A stretch of 64,000 bases of DNA from the NCBI GenBank assembly GCA_933228895.1, contig OW121855.1, positions 34,486,698 to 34,550,697 on the forward strand, written 5' to 3'. Below are positions 12,000 through 25,375 of the stretch, one piece after another. Below the pieces are notes generated by a model. The model made no database searches. It was given only the letters and a program-made list of their open reading frames with translations, and was not told the DNA's origin. Within the stretch, counting starts at the first letter, position 1. Each line of letters opens with the position of its first letter. A program made the translations under genes and the position numbers. Origin of the DNA: Platycnemis pennipes (taxonomy: Eukaryota; Arthropoda; Insecta; Odonata; Platycnemididae).

Positions 12000-14900
12000 T
12001 TCAAAACATGAGAAAGATACCACAACAATAACAACCTTTTAGCACAACAGTCACAGGCAAGTCGATCCTTGGGTCTCAGAATCCACAGCTGATACACAAT
12101 TCACAAATAGAGTGAAGCAGGACTACTTATAATATGATTATTGTTGGGGGTGGTTTAAAGTTTATAATAGGAAATATTGAGATTCCTTATGACACTACAC
12201 CTGACGGAAAACAATTATAATCAACGTAGACGTCCGAGCAGGCGCAATATAGATTCGCCGATTGCACTTGGCACCTTACCGAGGCTTAGTCTCCCGGTTG
12301 GACAGTATCATGAGGTGATAGAAACTCGTAACAGACAGTGGACACCACAGTAAGAGCTCAGTCGACCTCAGTGAGAACTTCGCTTACGTCCTACCATTAT
12401 ATCCAGTAGTTCCTTCCTTGATTCGGGGAATGAGACGGTCATTGGGTAGAAATGAATTCATCATTTCCTTAATGCCATCATTGATAATATTAATCTTGAG
12501 TACAGGGAGGTTTTGAAAAATATCGTTCTTTAATCTTCAAATCACACCGTTTATAAATTGATTTCCGGTCAGTCTAAACTGATTCCCACATGAAATAAAG
12601 ATGGGAATTGACAGTTTATCGATAGTCGAGTTTACTATCATATCGATCTCCATCTACCGATCCACTTGCAAGCACTGCCATTGGGCGAAGATAAAGGTTT
12701 GCTACCATTCACGTTCGTTAGTTATTCGTGGAAGGCGGCCGACATCTAAGATTATTTGCGCCATTGAGGATAAGCGGGTAATTGGGTAGAGGTCAGAAGT
12801 TTTTCAGGGAACAGAGGAAGGTTGGAGAAAAACCGGGCGTCAGCATTAGCCTGCTCTTTACGAAAGTCACAAATGAATCTACGGCTTAACGTCCCATCCG
12901 ACGGACAGGCTATTGAACTTGAAGTACTAGGCCTCTAGTATGGGAAGCCAGTACTCAAGCCACCACACCAATCCGATCCTTCCATTCACTCTAGTTTAGT
13001 TCACATTGGGATACATCTTTTGCAGATGACATAACTCGAAGCTTCACGAGGGAGAAAGCTACTCTATCATCCGTAGGCTAGGGCTAATTGGCATCATCAT
13101 CAGACGATAATTACGGAGAATCCTCGGCGATATCCTGTTTATGGTGATTTTTCAGGAATACGCAACATACAACACATCACCCATTATCCGATACACTTAA
13201 ATATTGACAAATTTAGTCATTCTAGAAAACAGAAAGAAACAAAGTAAGATCCAGCGCTTTCCCGGAGTAGACTGCACAAAGTATTTTCGGGTGCTCAACC
13301 GGGATGGGGTTCCATATTGGCCGACTTCGCGAAATTCGACCCGAGTAACGTCTTCAGGAAAGATTTCTGCTTTAGCCGCCTTATATAGGACCGTTCACGG
13401 GTAAGGTGACGCGTGATTAGTCAATACGGGAAGGCGTGTAGGAGACACATCTGCGCTGAAGACGATGCTCGAGTCGCGATTCGATACGTCGTCCAATATG
13501 AAACCCGTGACCGGGCGGAATACCCGAGAAGACTTAGTGCAGGCAGAAAATAGCTTAAACAAATATGTAGATGTTTCACCTATGATTTTTTTCTTGTGAT
13601 TTTATTTTCTAATTACAGAAATCAAATGCTCCTTCTCAATCTCATGCTCAATAATTCTCTACCTATGGCAAACTATTTCGGGTTTAATTCACCCCAGAAA
13701 CTTCGACTACTTCAAAGGAGGCATGGATGTCTAACGCGGGGAGTGCAAACTATAATATATTGCTTCTATCAGCCAACAAAAAAAGGGTGCAACTGCATAT
13801 ACGCTCGTGGTCACGTGTGCGGTGCCACAGTCACTATACGACTCCGGTGGCAGATCTGAGTTTCCAAACGTTAAATCACACCAATCTTAGCATGCTAGAC
13901 CGGCAAGAGAAGGCCTGGAAAACGAAGTAAATCTAACGGATTCCAGTGGCATCACAGGATTACGGTCTAAGCCGAATATTTCAATATATTGGCTTTCTCC
14001 GATTTACCAATATTACTTAGTTAGTTGGGTAAATAGCTAAGAAAAGAAAAAAATACTTTTATCAATCCTAAATTTTCTAAAACAGTGCCCACATTCAACA
14101 TAAACATAGGTCGAGCGTATTTACATTGTTAAAAAATCACAAAGTAAACATTGCGACATTCGGTATGTTTGAAAAAATAACAGACGAACCAAAGTTCACT
14201 TCGGAAATACATTTATTATACTTCCTAAACTTCGGAATTATATTCATTGGAAGACTGAGAAAAAGATTAAATTTCGTTAAGTTAAAGAGTCAATTTTAAA
14301 AATTTACTACAATCGAACGGGCGAGCTGGAAATTTGAGGACTTGTGAATAATTCATAAAGTACCACATAATTATTGTACATTTACCGACAAAATTTCATA
14401 TGAAACTTTTGAGAATTAAATGACGCTATGAAGAACGTGAAACATACAAGACTACGTCCCAAGAAAACGCTCTGTACGGAAATGTATTCCAATGTGTCGT
14501 ATAATATATTCTGTATCAATACATAGCTCCTTTAAAAATTTTATCCTAGATAATTTTTTGCCTTCGATTAGACTTTGGCTAGCCTTGAGACACCTCAGCA
14601 TTCTGGGCACTTAAGAGACATTACAGGCGATGAGTAACAGCCAGCATAACGTTTTCCAAATTACCTTACCTCAGGCACTGTGCCGGATACATCCACTAAG
14701 TTAGGGAAAACCAGGAGGCTTCGCAAATCTCGTACATACACTAAAATTATTAAAAATCAACTTAACACTGAGTTAGTCCATTTACATTTGAGATTGCAGG
14801 GAAAACGGGCGTGTAGAAGCGTCCTGAGCGCAAAATATAACATTTATATCACAAAAGCACAAACAATTCCAATTATCTCACTTCTTTCTTTCTCAGTAAA

Positions 14901-15230
14901 GGTCTCATTTCACCATTTTCATCACCCGAACGAGAATAAGAGCAACGTACCCTTAGCGGCGGCAATTCGAATATTCTCGAATAGTTTCACAGCCAAAAAC
15001 AACTAAAATTCAGGTGTGACAATAGCGCAAAACATCCGCCGTTCGTTAGATGGCCTGACGGCAAGGTAAAGGTAACTTCGGAGCCACTCTCATACAAATG
15101 ATAGTGATACAATGTTACTTCCCTGACTAGAACAACTGATGAGTTAATCATAATGATTCGACTTAGTGCGATGATGATGTGCATGCTCTGATGCAAGCTC
15201 AATATTTTACTTTCCATTCAATTTTTTTTT
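12000..15230. other. Copy 2 intron, no coding sequence recognised
   Basis: This lies in the long intron of copy 2. The segment at 13230-13550, with GATACGTCG and GTGACCGGGCGGAATACCCG, has the look of a retroelement 3' end but I cannot assign a family. The rest is AT-rich with short unrelated open frames. Confidence 0.35.
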
Positions 15231-15238
15231 TACATCAG

Positions 15239-15634
15239 CTGGCAATTTTGTGCTTTTTAGGCTATGTGGTGGGGCGAATTCTCGCCATGCTGTGTATCGG
15301 GGGGCGTAGGAGACGCCGACATCGCAAAGCCATCCGTGGGGTGAGGGTTGTAGAAGTTATCACCGTGGAATCTCCACCGAGGATGGACCATACGACTCAC
15401 ATGATTCAAAACCACACATACCAGCACCCTGGGGGCACACCAAGCCAAATGCCGGGTCCAAACCGTCCACAGCCAACGAACCTAGAAGGCTACCCGCCAC
15501 CAATGAAGGATTGGGAAAATCAACCGGCTGCAGCCCCATACGGACTCTATCCGGCATCACAGACTTCAACTCAGTCCTCCTACTCACCGACTGCTCCTTA
15601 CCTGCCAACCCAGGTTCATTATCCACAACAGTGA
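15239..15634 (+). CDS. Membrane PPxY-family protein copy 2, main exon
   Basis: The start is set at a strong acceptor (a run of ten T, then ACATCAG). A second acceptor, TTTTTAG before 15261, is in the phase used by the paralogs. From 15239 the exon encodes LAILCFLGYVVGRILAMLCI as membrane segment, then RRRRRHRK, then RGVRVVEVITVESPP, QNHTYQHPGGTPSQMPGPN, GYPPP and AAAPYGLYP. The expected PPPTY is replaced by PASQTSTQSSYSPTAPYLP, so the WW-binding motif is lost although the rest is well preserved. The length is about 125-132 residues depending on the start. An AATAAA lies about 230 bp after the stop, at 15864. Confidence 0.8.
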   Translation: MAILCFLGYVVGRILAMLCIGGRRRRRHRKAIRGVRVVEVITVESPPRMDHTTHMIQNHTYQHPGGTPSQMPGPNRPQPTNLEGYPPPMKDWENQPAAAPYGLYPASQTSTQSSYSPTAPYLPTQVHYPQQ

Positions 15635-15899
15635 CATGCAGGAGGACAAGGAGGATAAAAAAAATCAACCCCTTTCAAGTTCAGAGCTACTAAGTTCCCA
15701 CACCACACACGTGACCACGAGCAAAGAACTGAAACTTCAGTTGAAATCCCCGCTCCAATGACTACCTTCATTACCCAGCAACGCAGGTATAAATACTGTT
15801 TTCCTCGCGTCTAAAGCAAGGGACTCTTTCCCACATTCACTATTTTCTTCAGAGATGTCGCTGAAATAAAATAAACAGGTAAACTCAGAGCGCTGATGT

Positions 15900-18870
15900 T
15901 TATTTCACCCGCTGATATTTATTTCTATGAGCTACCAACTGCCTCTACCAACACCTCTAAAAGTTGTCACTAAAAACTCTGGATTAAATACATGTCAAAC
16001 AAATTACCTAACCTTTAGCCTCTGAGCATGCTCCGTCCATGGCCCAGAGCTCGACACAGCATCACATGAGAGGAGAAAATCACAAAATTAAAGAGACTAA
16101 AGAGTTCAGAGCAAAGAAAAGCGACCACAAGGCTAACCGACTGCTGTATCTGATGCTAGATCGTTAGATGAAATGTTTCGTGGCCTTTACACTGAAGCCG
16201 ATGTACTATGCTATTAAGGCAACATTAATCCCCCATTTGAGGCGACAAACACGTGTGAATAGAGCAGAGGTTATATCCCTCGCGATTATTCTCGCTTTTC
16301 GTATTCGGCCCCACAGTTCGTCCTTTGCCCGATCCATTTTTTTGCTGGCAACATCCCAAGCATCTATCTACGAGTGAAATAAACTTTACGCCATAAAAGC
16401 AAAATTTTTGTGAAGAGACGAACTGATACTCTAGGAGGTGTTGTTAGTCAATAACGAGGCTCGGATTTGATTTAATATCAGACTGCAAGTCAAGTTAAGA
16501 CTCTTTTAATCAAAAATCTCCAAAGTAAAGGCATTATCGTTCAATTTTCCATTAACATCAAAAGCATTATGAAATTTTATTACGCTATGGTTAACATAAT
16601 TATATACATATCATCATCATTAGTCACAAAACCTCAGATTGGTTTTACGCAGCTCTCCACTGAATTCTTTTATCAACTAATCTCTTCATATTTACGTACT
16701 TCTTCTCCTTCGTCACTTGTTCTACATATCCCATACAAGGTTTTCGTTTGCTGTTCTTCCCGTCTACTTGTCCTTCAACGATTCTTCATCTATATACATA
16801 TGTGAAAGTTAATGGGATAGTGAACGTGAAAGTGAACATAAATAAGATATTTTTTTCCTCATGAATCAGATATCACTCACTAACAATGGATTAAACGGTG
16901 CTCCTATTCGTAAAATATTAGCAAAAAGTTCAAAATTCAGCTAAATTCCTAAGATAGCATCCCTTGCATTTAAGCAGCAATTTATGTAATTCATGCTGTT
17001 AATGAAACCAATTATTCCGTAACCTAGTATTACAAGTCAATTACAGCACACTTCCTAAACCTTCAGTGGCATGATATGAAGTGCACGCCTGGCATATCAG
17101 TCTATTAACAGCAACATTTACTTCACAGTACTTTCACGAGACTTTTAATGACGTCCGTTGGATGTTAATAAGAACCAACGACGTACAACGACCCTAATAC
17201 AATTTATTCTAGGACATTAATAAACTTATAAAAAAGAGAGAAATGAATAGGTCTCGCTCATACCATTAACATACACACTTGATAAAATCAACGTACTCTG
17301 GCAAAACTTCGTGGTAATTTAGCACTGTAGCACAAATACGACTTTGTAAAAGTCGTACTTTTTGTTACAGTCGTTACCATTAACATACCTTTTTTAAAAG
17401 GGCAACGCGATTAGATGACTAGTAGGCACCAGACGATGGATGATAATGCAGGTATTAAATATTATAAAATGAATATATATATGGCACTATATACACTAGT
17501 AATAATTAAGTAAATATGACGAGGAAGACATGGATATAGAACAAGCGAAATAAATGTTACACATCGTTACTCTCACAATCAGACTAAGGAATAAAAACAT
17601 TCTATTCTATTGTAGCTATATTAATCTCTACTCATCTCTCACATAGACTACGGCTAATAATATTGCCAATAATACTTGGTGTGTTCCTCCAATACAATCG
17701 TTAAATTCAGAGATCTCAGACTTATTTCGATATTGGCTTCTCAACTGTAATACCTTTTTCGTGGCAAGAAAGGCGAAATCGAATGGCGTACGGTTCACAG
17801 CTCCGTGTTTAAATCTTGGAAGGGCCTCGCGCGGTCTCCGAATCACGTCGGTAACAGCTTTCCTCGCGGATACACCCAAATAGCTGATGATTTCTGCGAC
17901 AGTCAGCCGGCCAAACTCACCCTCAGAGGATTCGGAGGCTTCTATGAAGTTAATCACGAAACATGAACCCTAAGGCATTCTATTTAGAAAATGCCTTAAC
18001 CACCCTGCGCTCGATACATATCCTCGTAAGAATTTTACATCGTCACAAAAATAAAAGATGTGCATCGCGAATCATTCACAGCAGCAGAAAAAAATTCCTA
18101 CAAGGGCTCCGTGGAAGGTCGCAGCCTAGGGGACCGTGAAGGATATTCTGATAGAGGAGAATCAATAATTTTCAGCGAACATCATGGGTGTATTACTCGG
18201 CCAGTATAAGATACTTGACGAAAGGATTAATAATATAAAGGTAGTACCAAAATTTATACTATACCTAGAAGAACTGATCATGAAGAAGTGATTCACTACA
18301 AACTACATTACGGAATTGAAACTATAAGTATACAGTTAATACCGAAAGTAGTTTTATTCATGATCCGTAGCAAAATTAGTAATAAAATCTTAGTGATTTT
18401 TCTGCAAAGGTGAAATCCAGGGGATTCTCCTCGTGGCAATTCAGGCACAGAAAAGGCATTCTCCATTCGTCAGATGTTTCTTTAACAACTTAAAAGATTT
18501 ATAAGTAGATTTTAAAGATTATTGTGCCAACTTTCAAATCAAGCTCCTCATACTGCATTCAGACACTTGTATACATTCGTGAAATCTTTAAATGCCTTGT
18601 ACTGAACATTCATCAAAGGTCTGGAAGAACCTTCGACAACTCAAAAGCGTCGAGATTGGCAAAAGTTATAAAGCTTGATTTGAAAGTTCTGTTCATCAAG
18701 GCCTTCAAAATATTATGTTAACCTTTTTATGCGCATACGTGATAAACGACGGATTATCGTGAAGGAAAACGAAATAACGAGATCAACAGACTTTTCTTAT
18801 CCAGCACGCCAACTATAACTTTTTGAATGAACGCCGAATTTGGTAAATAAAGAAATATGACAATCACAAC
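15900..18870. other. Intergenic stretch between copies 2 and 3
   Basis: It holds a LINE 3'-end fragment at 16608-16800 and a 109-codon minus-strand frame at 17628-17957 of unknown meaning. Nothing else is recognised. Confidence 0.4.
16608..16800 (-). mobile_element. LINE 3'-end fragment, family A
   Basis: The plus strand starts with an ATC-repeat, then CAGATTGGTTTTACGCAGCT, then a pyrimidine-rich stretch. The same sequence, with the same ATC repeat, occurs at 29363-29470. The microsatellite end fits a 3' tail of a minus-strand element. Confidence 0.55.
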
Positions 18871-18879
18871 ACGCAGGGG

Positions 18880-18960
18880 GGAGGGACAAGAGGAAGGAGA
18901 GATGCTGGTCCGTGAACTGCTTTTCGAAACAGATCAGATAAGAAAAACACGTAAAACTTT
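18880..18960 (+). promoter_or_regulatory. Shared promoter block of copy 3
   Basis: GGTCCGTGAACTGCTTTTCG, then AAACAGATCAGATAAGAAAAA (AGATAAGA at 18936-18943), aligned with the other blocks. The GATA site is 172 bp before the ATG. Confidence 0.6.
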
Positions 18961-19107
18961 ATAAGATACAATTCAACACCACGCGCTTGTGAGAAACTTA
19001 TTTCTGAGGACTGTCGTCAAGACGTGATTCGCACCTCTCTTCTAAATATTATCCACATAGGAGATCCAAACAGCATTGCCTCTACAGAACCACTAAAGAA
19101 GGAAATC

Positions 19108-19117
19108 ATGGGTATGA
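19108..19117 (+). CDS. Membrane PPxY protein copy 3, start exon
   Basis: ATGGGTATGA followed by donor GTGAGT encodes MGM plus one base, phase 1, joining 22087 as A|GT (Ser). The second ATG has the exact ATGA|GTRAGT arrangement of the paralogs and could also be the initiator. Confidence 0.65.
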
Positions 19118-20275
19118 GTGAGTATTGAATAACTACATACTCTTAAGAAGTATTTGATAATCCTTTTTAAGATGGCTTTAGCGAGGGCGTGTTGACGAAT
19201 GATATATTCCGAAACCTGTTGGGGGAAGAAGAAGTTAGGAAAAGAGTGAAAGAAAGTAGCAAGTGAAAATATTAGGCACGTGAGATCCGGAAATGGATAG
19301 TAATAGACTTAACGCGCAATTAAATGCAGAACTGACTATGCAGAATTGACTGAGATTCATTTATAATTTTGCAACAGGTAAACTGCAACAATACAAGCAA
19401 TCATCAGCCCTAGGAATGAAGGAGCAGGATTCTGATACTAAAATTCATCAAAGAAAATAGGGCAGGGTAAAACTTGATAAAGACAACTATTCAAAGGTTT
19501 TCGTCTTTAAAGCTCGGAGAAGAGTTTAATGCGTAGTGGCATTGATACACCTGAGATAGGAAATTGGGTCAAGATTCTAACCTTCCAACACAAAAACTTG
19601 GCGAATCCTGCAACAAAATAGAAGCATTGAACACTGACTGGAAGGGAAACATTTATGTCACAAAAGTTTAGCTAATAAAAAAGATTTTCCGCCACTTTAT
19701 TTGGTAACAAAAGAAAACCACGCTTCAAACATCAAATGCGATAAGTTCTCAGTAATACAAAACTTGTCATACAATTCTTGCGTGACCGTAAGATGGGATG
19801 GAGCGTAACAGACTAAGGAGCGCTTTAAAAAATCTATGAAAAAATATGAATACCAGATTGCGTAAAAATATTTTCACGGTCTTTCACCAGGAAAGTTGTG
19901 ACGCAATCTAGTGTAGAACGTATTTTATTTACTTGTTCGGTCTTTTACAAACAAACAATAATGACACCATCAGCTGAGATTCTTTGAAACATTTTCACAG
20001 ACATACCCAAAATTTACATTCTGGACAGTTTACCGTATTCAAGGGAAAACCGAAATGTTTCAAAAATTCATCAACATTTACCAGGTAGTCCAATAAGCTC
20101 TGCCTGTTGGGCTGTGACTCATTAAGTGATTAGGTGCAAAGACTTATTAAGTGATAAAGTAAAGGTGGCACAATCAAAAGAAAATACGAAATACCCTCAT
20201 TTCGAGGATTAATTGTCCTACGATATATCAGTTGATGGAGGTTTTGTTAGAATACGGCTACTATTCTTTGCATTT

Positions 20276-20800
20276 TATTCATTTAACGGCTTCTTCCCAA
20301 GACTATTTTCCTCTCCGGATCAGTGTATTTTTTAACCCTCTTCATAATATTCATCACATCTTTTCCTTTTCTCTTCGTCCCTGCTTATCCAGCATTCTAT
20401 CTTCGATACGAGCATTAAATATTCCATTTTCCGTAAATACCTGTTCCAATGATTTTCTTTCCTCCCCACCCATGCTTAACACTTATCTATCCGTCCTCCG
20501 ACCCGCCCATTGTATTTTTCCCATTCCCCTCCACACCCACGTATCGAAAGTTTCTAATCCCATCTGGTCATCTTTCTTTAGCTCTCAAAACGATAAAAAC
20601 CACACTTAATATTAAGCTCTTTACCTTCTCTTCAAATCCCTGCTCAAGGTTTTGTTCAATAGTTCGCTTCTGTTGGTACACGCCCGCTCAGGCAACGCAA
20701 TTCCCTAAACATCATTACTTCTACGCCCGGTTTCATCCAATATCCCATCCAATTAGCCAAACTATCTCACTTGTTCTAACCTATATCATTCTACTTTAAT
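20276..20800 (-). mobile_element. Decayed LINE 3' region
   Basis: The pyrimidine-rich plus strand includes ATCGAAAGTTTCTAATCCCATCTGGTC, which parallels CATGTTTCGAAGGCTTCAAT in the LINE at 25376-25870. It is probably a heavily mutated relative; no intact reading frame is visible. Confidence 0.4.
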
Positions 20801-22086
20801 GCAATTTTTTACTTCTTTTCCCTCGAGCATTTATTGAATTTTAGAAGAAGAGAAGTAAAAGAGGGGTACATTATTTTATACCACCCAACTGTTTGTGCGT
20901 AAACGGGTCGCTAGCTTATTCATGCCGTTGGGGAGGAATAAGACTGCCTGCAGACGAGACTAGCGAAGCACGGCAATAGGGGACCTCTGAGCAAGACGCG
21001 AAGTGCATGCCCCTTCAAATTTTCTATCAGCTTCGGAAAGAGCCAAAAGCCACCGGACTTTATTGTCGACGTGCTATATGTATGTACCATGGCGTGTACG
21101 TCGGAGAAAGGTATCTCTCGCTCTCCCTGCCTCGTATCGCGCCTAATTTTTTTGACCCGCTGGCGTGCAGTCAAGTTCGCTCGCCGTCGACTGTCTGCTA
21201 ACTTTAACCTGGAATACACTTCCTAGAACACAAGTTCATCGTTCATAATTTGATTCACTGTTCCCAGCTATACGCCAAGAACCACTCTCTGCTTGATACA
21301 ACTCTAACCTCGAATCAGTTCAAAATGCTGAACCTACTCTACGATTGGTATAGACGCATAGCATAGTCCTTTGCGGTGTTGCATTTCGGACTGGACATGC
21401 CTGGATTCTCAGTGCGTGCAGTCAGACCCACTTCCTCACCGTCCACTCACGCTTCCCACTCACTCGAAGGTTAATATTAATTAGTGGAGCAAACTTCACC
21501 GTCAGAAATTTTGACTATGGGATGCTTTGTTAACAGTACGGCCAAACAGACTTTTAAAAGTATCATCTTTCAGTTCAAACGAAAAGAGGACAATTCCTTC
21601 AAAAGGTACACTCTTAAAACCTACCATTAAAGACGCACAGGACAGAAATATGCAGCAATGGAATCACGGCCAACACGTAACAGTCATAAGATGCAATAAT
21701 GGGAAAGAAAAAACTCAAAATCGTATCTAACTATAAAGCAAAACTTTAACTCATTAAGTATCTCTTGGCATGTTGTGTATAAAGTAAACTTTGTACAACC
21801 TTTCCGCATAATATTAATATTAACAGCAAATTGAGTACTATTGTAACTAATGTACATAATTTATGTGCATGAATTATGTCCTGGGATTATTCACCCCTGC
21901 CACACAACATCGAGGTGACTCGCAGGGTTCTCAGTAGATGTAGATTAAACACAGCACAACGTACCTATGAGGATACATGCACAACAAAAGCTCACCTTCT
22001 GCGACAGGCTTCGAGAATTATATAACTTGCAGTGATAGCTATCATAAAAAAAATCATTTAATACTGAACCATACGTTCCGTTGCAG

Positions 22087-22454
22087 GTCTTCTAAGCAAC
22101 GCAGGAATAATCTTTATCACAGTTTTCATAATCATGACGCTGCTAAGGATATGCTGTAAATTATCAAAACAGAAGGTTGCTGCCGGCGGTGTGACAACTG
22201 CTGAAGGTATCACCACGGAATCTTCTTCAAGGCTAGACTGCTCGTCTAGTACGATTCAGAACCACAACGACCAAGAAACTGCCAGGACTCGGAGTCAAAT
22301 TCCCGGTCCCGATCCTCGAGACCATCCTCCGCCGATGACGCATAATACGAGTGAACCGACTGCGGCACCATACGGATTATATCCTCCGCCGCCCACCTAC
22401 GAGGAGGCTATCCGAGGACCCTCCGCACCCCCATGGTCGGCATTGGAGAACTAA
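22087..22454 (+). CDS. Membrane PPxY protein copy 3, main exon
   Basis: With its start exon this gives 125 residues. The acceptor is CGTTGCAG, phase 1. Residues LLSNAGIIFITVFIIMTLLR form the membrane segment, then CCKLSKQK. The juxtamembrane VVEVITVES has drifted to TTAEGITTESS, but QNHNDQ, the RSQIPGPD stretch and DHPPP remain. The tail EPTAAPYGLYPPPPTYEEAI keeps a PPxY motif (PPTY) with the usual acidic residues after it. It ends PWSALEN. The poly(A) signal AATAAA is at 22664. Membrane and WW-binding roles are inferred from composition and motif. Confidence 0.85.
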
Positions 22455-22699
22455 TATCAACAGTGAAAATCAAGAGGAGCCAATGTACAATAATGGAGGT
22501 ACTGGCCGTAGTAGTGAGGTCTGTCCCAAAAGTTGAAGCCCAAAGTCGAGAGTTCAAAAACGCACGGACTTAATGTAAGGACTTAGCTTGGTAATAATTT
22601 AGGTTATACGGTGCGATGTGACATAGACAGTTGTAGTAATTTGAAACCTAATGCCATTACTACAATAAAATGTTTAATAAATTTACGAGATAATGAATA

Positions 22700-25120
22700 A
22701 AATACTCCATACTTCTAACTATATCCACTACACGAGAGTACTGATCACCGGAACCGGTACAGCGGTTGACGCACCACGAAAACATTAGGATGAGGATTAG
22801 GCCATGAGGGTTAACAGCGATCGCTACATATCCGGATTCAAATGTTTTCCCACATTTATCAAACGCTTCTTGTTATGTATTCAGAATGTTTGTGAGATCA
22901 TGCTGAAATAAAATAAAATGAATCCTCATGAAATGTACTTATTTCGAGCGGGATGGGGATTGACCTTTTAAGGGCGTCATGATTTATGGCCTAAGTCATG
23001 AAATAAACTTCCCCACTGCAGGCTCTGGGTGAACAATAAGACAGACCTACTGCCGGAATTAGTTCAAAAATATGAGTTCACAAAGATTGAACTCATGTAG
23101 TAGTTCGGAGGGGCAATAAGAAATTCAAGGCTTAAAATACAACATGATCCGAGCCTACAAAACAATAGACAATGATCAATTACCTAAAGAATGCAATTAA
23201 TATTTATAAATGCCTCTCCAGACGTTAAGTGAAATTCATTTTATTACTTTGCAAAGCGTTAATACAATAAGTACTTTGGTATACATATTAATCAGAAAAT
23301 GTCCCGCTCAAGGAAAATGGACACTATACGCGTAGCCCATCCACCACTAAAACGGGGGCTAAAACATTTCCTATCACAGTACTTGAAAAAGGTGACTCTA
23401 AAATTTCTCTATAGCCTATACTCCCTTTATGCTTTACTGACTCACTCCCAACCCCAAAATAAACCTCTTCAACTGAATGAAACACTGTCCACCCTATCCG
23501 ATTTATCGTCGCCGAGCGCAATGACAATGAGAGCTTCCCAAAGATTTGGCTGCCTATTGCGAACGCTCAGACGGCCGAGTCTGTATTTACAAATCGATCA
23601 ACTACGAAAGTATCATCATAGATATAAGATCACGATTTTATTTGTTCGGTCAAGAAATATAATGTTACAAGATAAGCGTAAGTAAATATACCTACTAATC
23701 TTGCTTGGAAAAGGAGGAAATGCTAAATTCTGGCACGCAATAGTTCTCTTCAAGCTTAAGTTCCATCATACTACATAATACTTCAAGTTTGAAAATCTCA
23801 TTATCGGCAATGAACTACGTCTCCGAAGTAGACTTGGGTTTTAGGTGCTCCAACAGCCAAGTTATATGTCACCATTTCATATAAGACCTTAAGCCTAGGA
23901 CACACACAACATCCCTGCCTTGGGCGGGATACGAACCCGCGAACTATGGGTGGCTAGGCAAACCCACCTGGTTTTATCCACCTGGCTACCACGAACGGCT
24001 TGAGCCTCACCTTCTACACGTTTCTGCGAGGGTGAGGACGAACATTTTTTTGGGAGGCGTAATCAATAGCCCTCTGAATGTACACAATTCCGACTGCATC
24101 GGCGATCACGAACGGCAAGGAGTTGTATTTCTTTCCTCTTGTCCCGCTCACCTTCCAATATTCTCTAGTCACCAGCTGCCAATGTCCATACCGCGCAAAC
24201 ACTAAGAAGTGCTAAATTACTTCTTAACTTTATGTTTCCATTTACTTTTAGAGTAGAGTATTCTTTTTGGAATAATCTCTTGATTCTTTACTTCTTGTTT
24301 CTTCCATCGCTGATACTTTTACTTAAAAAAAACAAACTAATCCACTCATTCCAGGCTTTTTTCCCCGGTATAACCCCTTCTTTTCTACTACACATATTAG
24401 TTTGGTTTTTATCACTAGGAAGATATAAATAGACATTTAACTAAAAATTCAATACCCGAATCATAATAATCTTAATCTCGGATATGTATGACTGTAAAAT
24501 AATTGAACAGAGAAATCCATCTAATTTAATTAGTATCGGCTGTAATCCAAATTAGTTGAATATTCAGCCTAATTTGTACAGGACAAAAAAACTACTTTCA
24601 ATTTAATTATTTCCGGTCAACTAGTATTATTTAGAATTAAAGAAAAATTAAAAAATGGATATTGATGAATTGATTTCAACAGTGAAGAAGAAAACATTAA
24701 TTGTAATAGTGTAGAAAAATCAGGCAACTGATATAAAACATCCCTGGCACTTGGTAACAAGCTAACACTATAGGGCTTAGTAGGACCATAAAAGTACATA
24801 AACTTTCGTGTATCATAAATGTATATTAGCATTAATATTTGTACCAACAAAATAATAAATGCAAGGAACTACCTTATGATGCAGTTACTAATTTCAACAA
24901 TAGAAATAACGCACATAAAATGTCTTAGAATACATTTTTACAATTTAGAGAGACAAAAACGGTGATTCATAATCGTAATTGCTGACGTACGTACATTTTT
25001 TTCTGCAAATCAATGATATCAAAAGGTTTCTAAAAAATTCGAAGACGAGAAGTCACAAGTTCTCTTCGTTAATGACGCACAATTTTGCACGTGAGTTTAG
25101 ATACACAAGGCACGAGTTAT
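22700..25120. other. Intergenic stretch between copies 3 and 4
   Basis: It contains the tRNA-like SINE at 23915. Several AT-rich open frames (for example 23299-23685) look random. No gene is supported. Confidence 0.4.
23915..24003 (-). mobile_element. tRNA-derived SINE fragment
   Basis: On the minus strand, GTGGTAGCCAGGTGG resembles box A and GCGGGTTCGTATCCCGCCC is a nearly perfect T-arm with box B. Between them the sequence is too long and does not form a normal anticodon region, so it is not a tRNA gene. Confidence 0.55.
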
Positions 25121-25127
25121 GAGGCGC

Positions 25128-25205
25128 CATGTGGTAGGGGAACTACCGTGAAAACCTCTCGCGGCCGACCAGATAAGAGAAACGTATATACCTCGGGTAC
25201 ATCAT
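25128..25205 (+). promoter_or_regulatory. Shared promoter block of copy 4
   Basis: AGGGGAACTACCGTGAAAAC, then CTCTCGCGGCCGACCAGATAAG (AGATAAGA at 25171-25178), then a TATATA at 25185. It is the clearest of the five blocks. The GATA site is 186 bp before the ATG. Confidence 0.65.
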
Positions 25206-25356
25206 TCAGATCCGTGGTCAAGTGATAAACACTCCGTAAGACTGCCGCCAAGATATCGACGTGAACTGAAATCCGAGCTGAGAAAAGAGCCTCCGTGTAT
25301 TTTTAAAGTCATTGGAGTCTCGCCTGAGGCGGCTATACATCTAGAACCACAAAAAT

Positions 25357-25360
25357 ATGA
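25357..25360 (+). CDS. Membrane PPxY-family protein copy 4, start exon
   Basis: ATGA followed by donor GTAAGC; only the initiator and one base are coding. It joins 26474 as A|GT (Ser) in phase 1. The intron (25361-26473) is filled by a LINE fragment and a 5S-derived SINE. Confidence 0.65.
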
Positions 25361-25375
25361 GTAAGCATACTTATA

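Noticed and set aside
17628..17957. Minus-strand frame of 109 codons with a plausible protein-like composition
   Set aside because: No recognisable domain and no supporting splice structure; possibly an old repeat.
20920..21219. CpG-rich patch with overlapping frames on both strands
   Set aside because: Composition suggests something, but neither frame has recognisable content and no splice or promoter structure links it to a gene.
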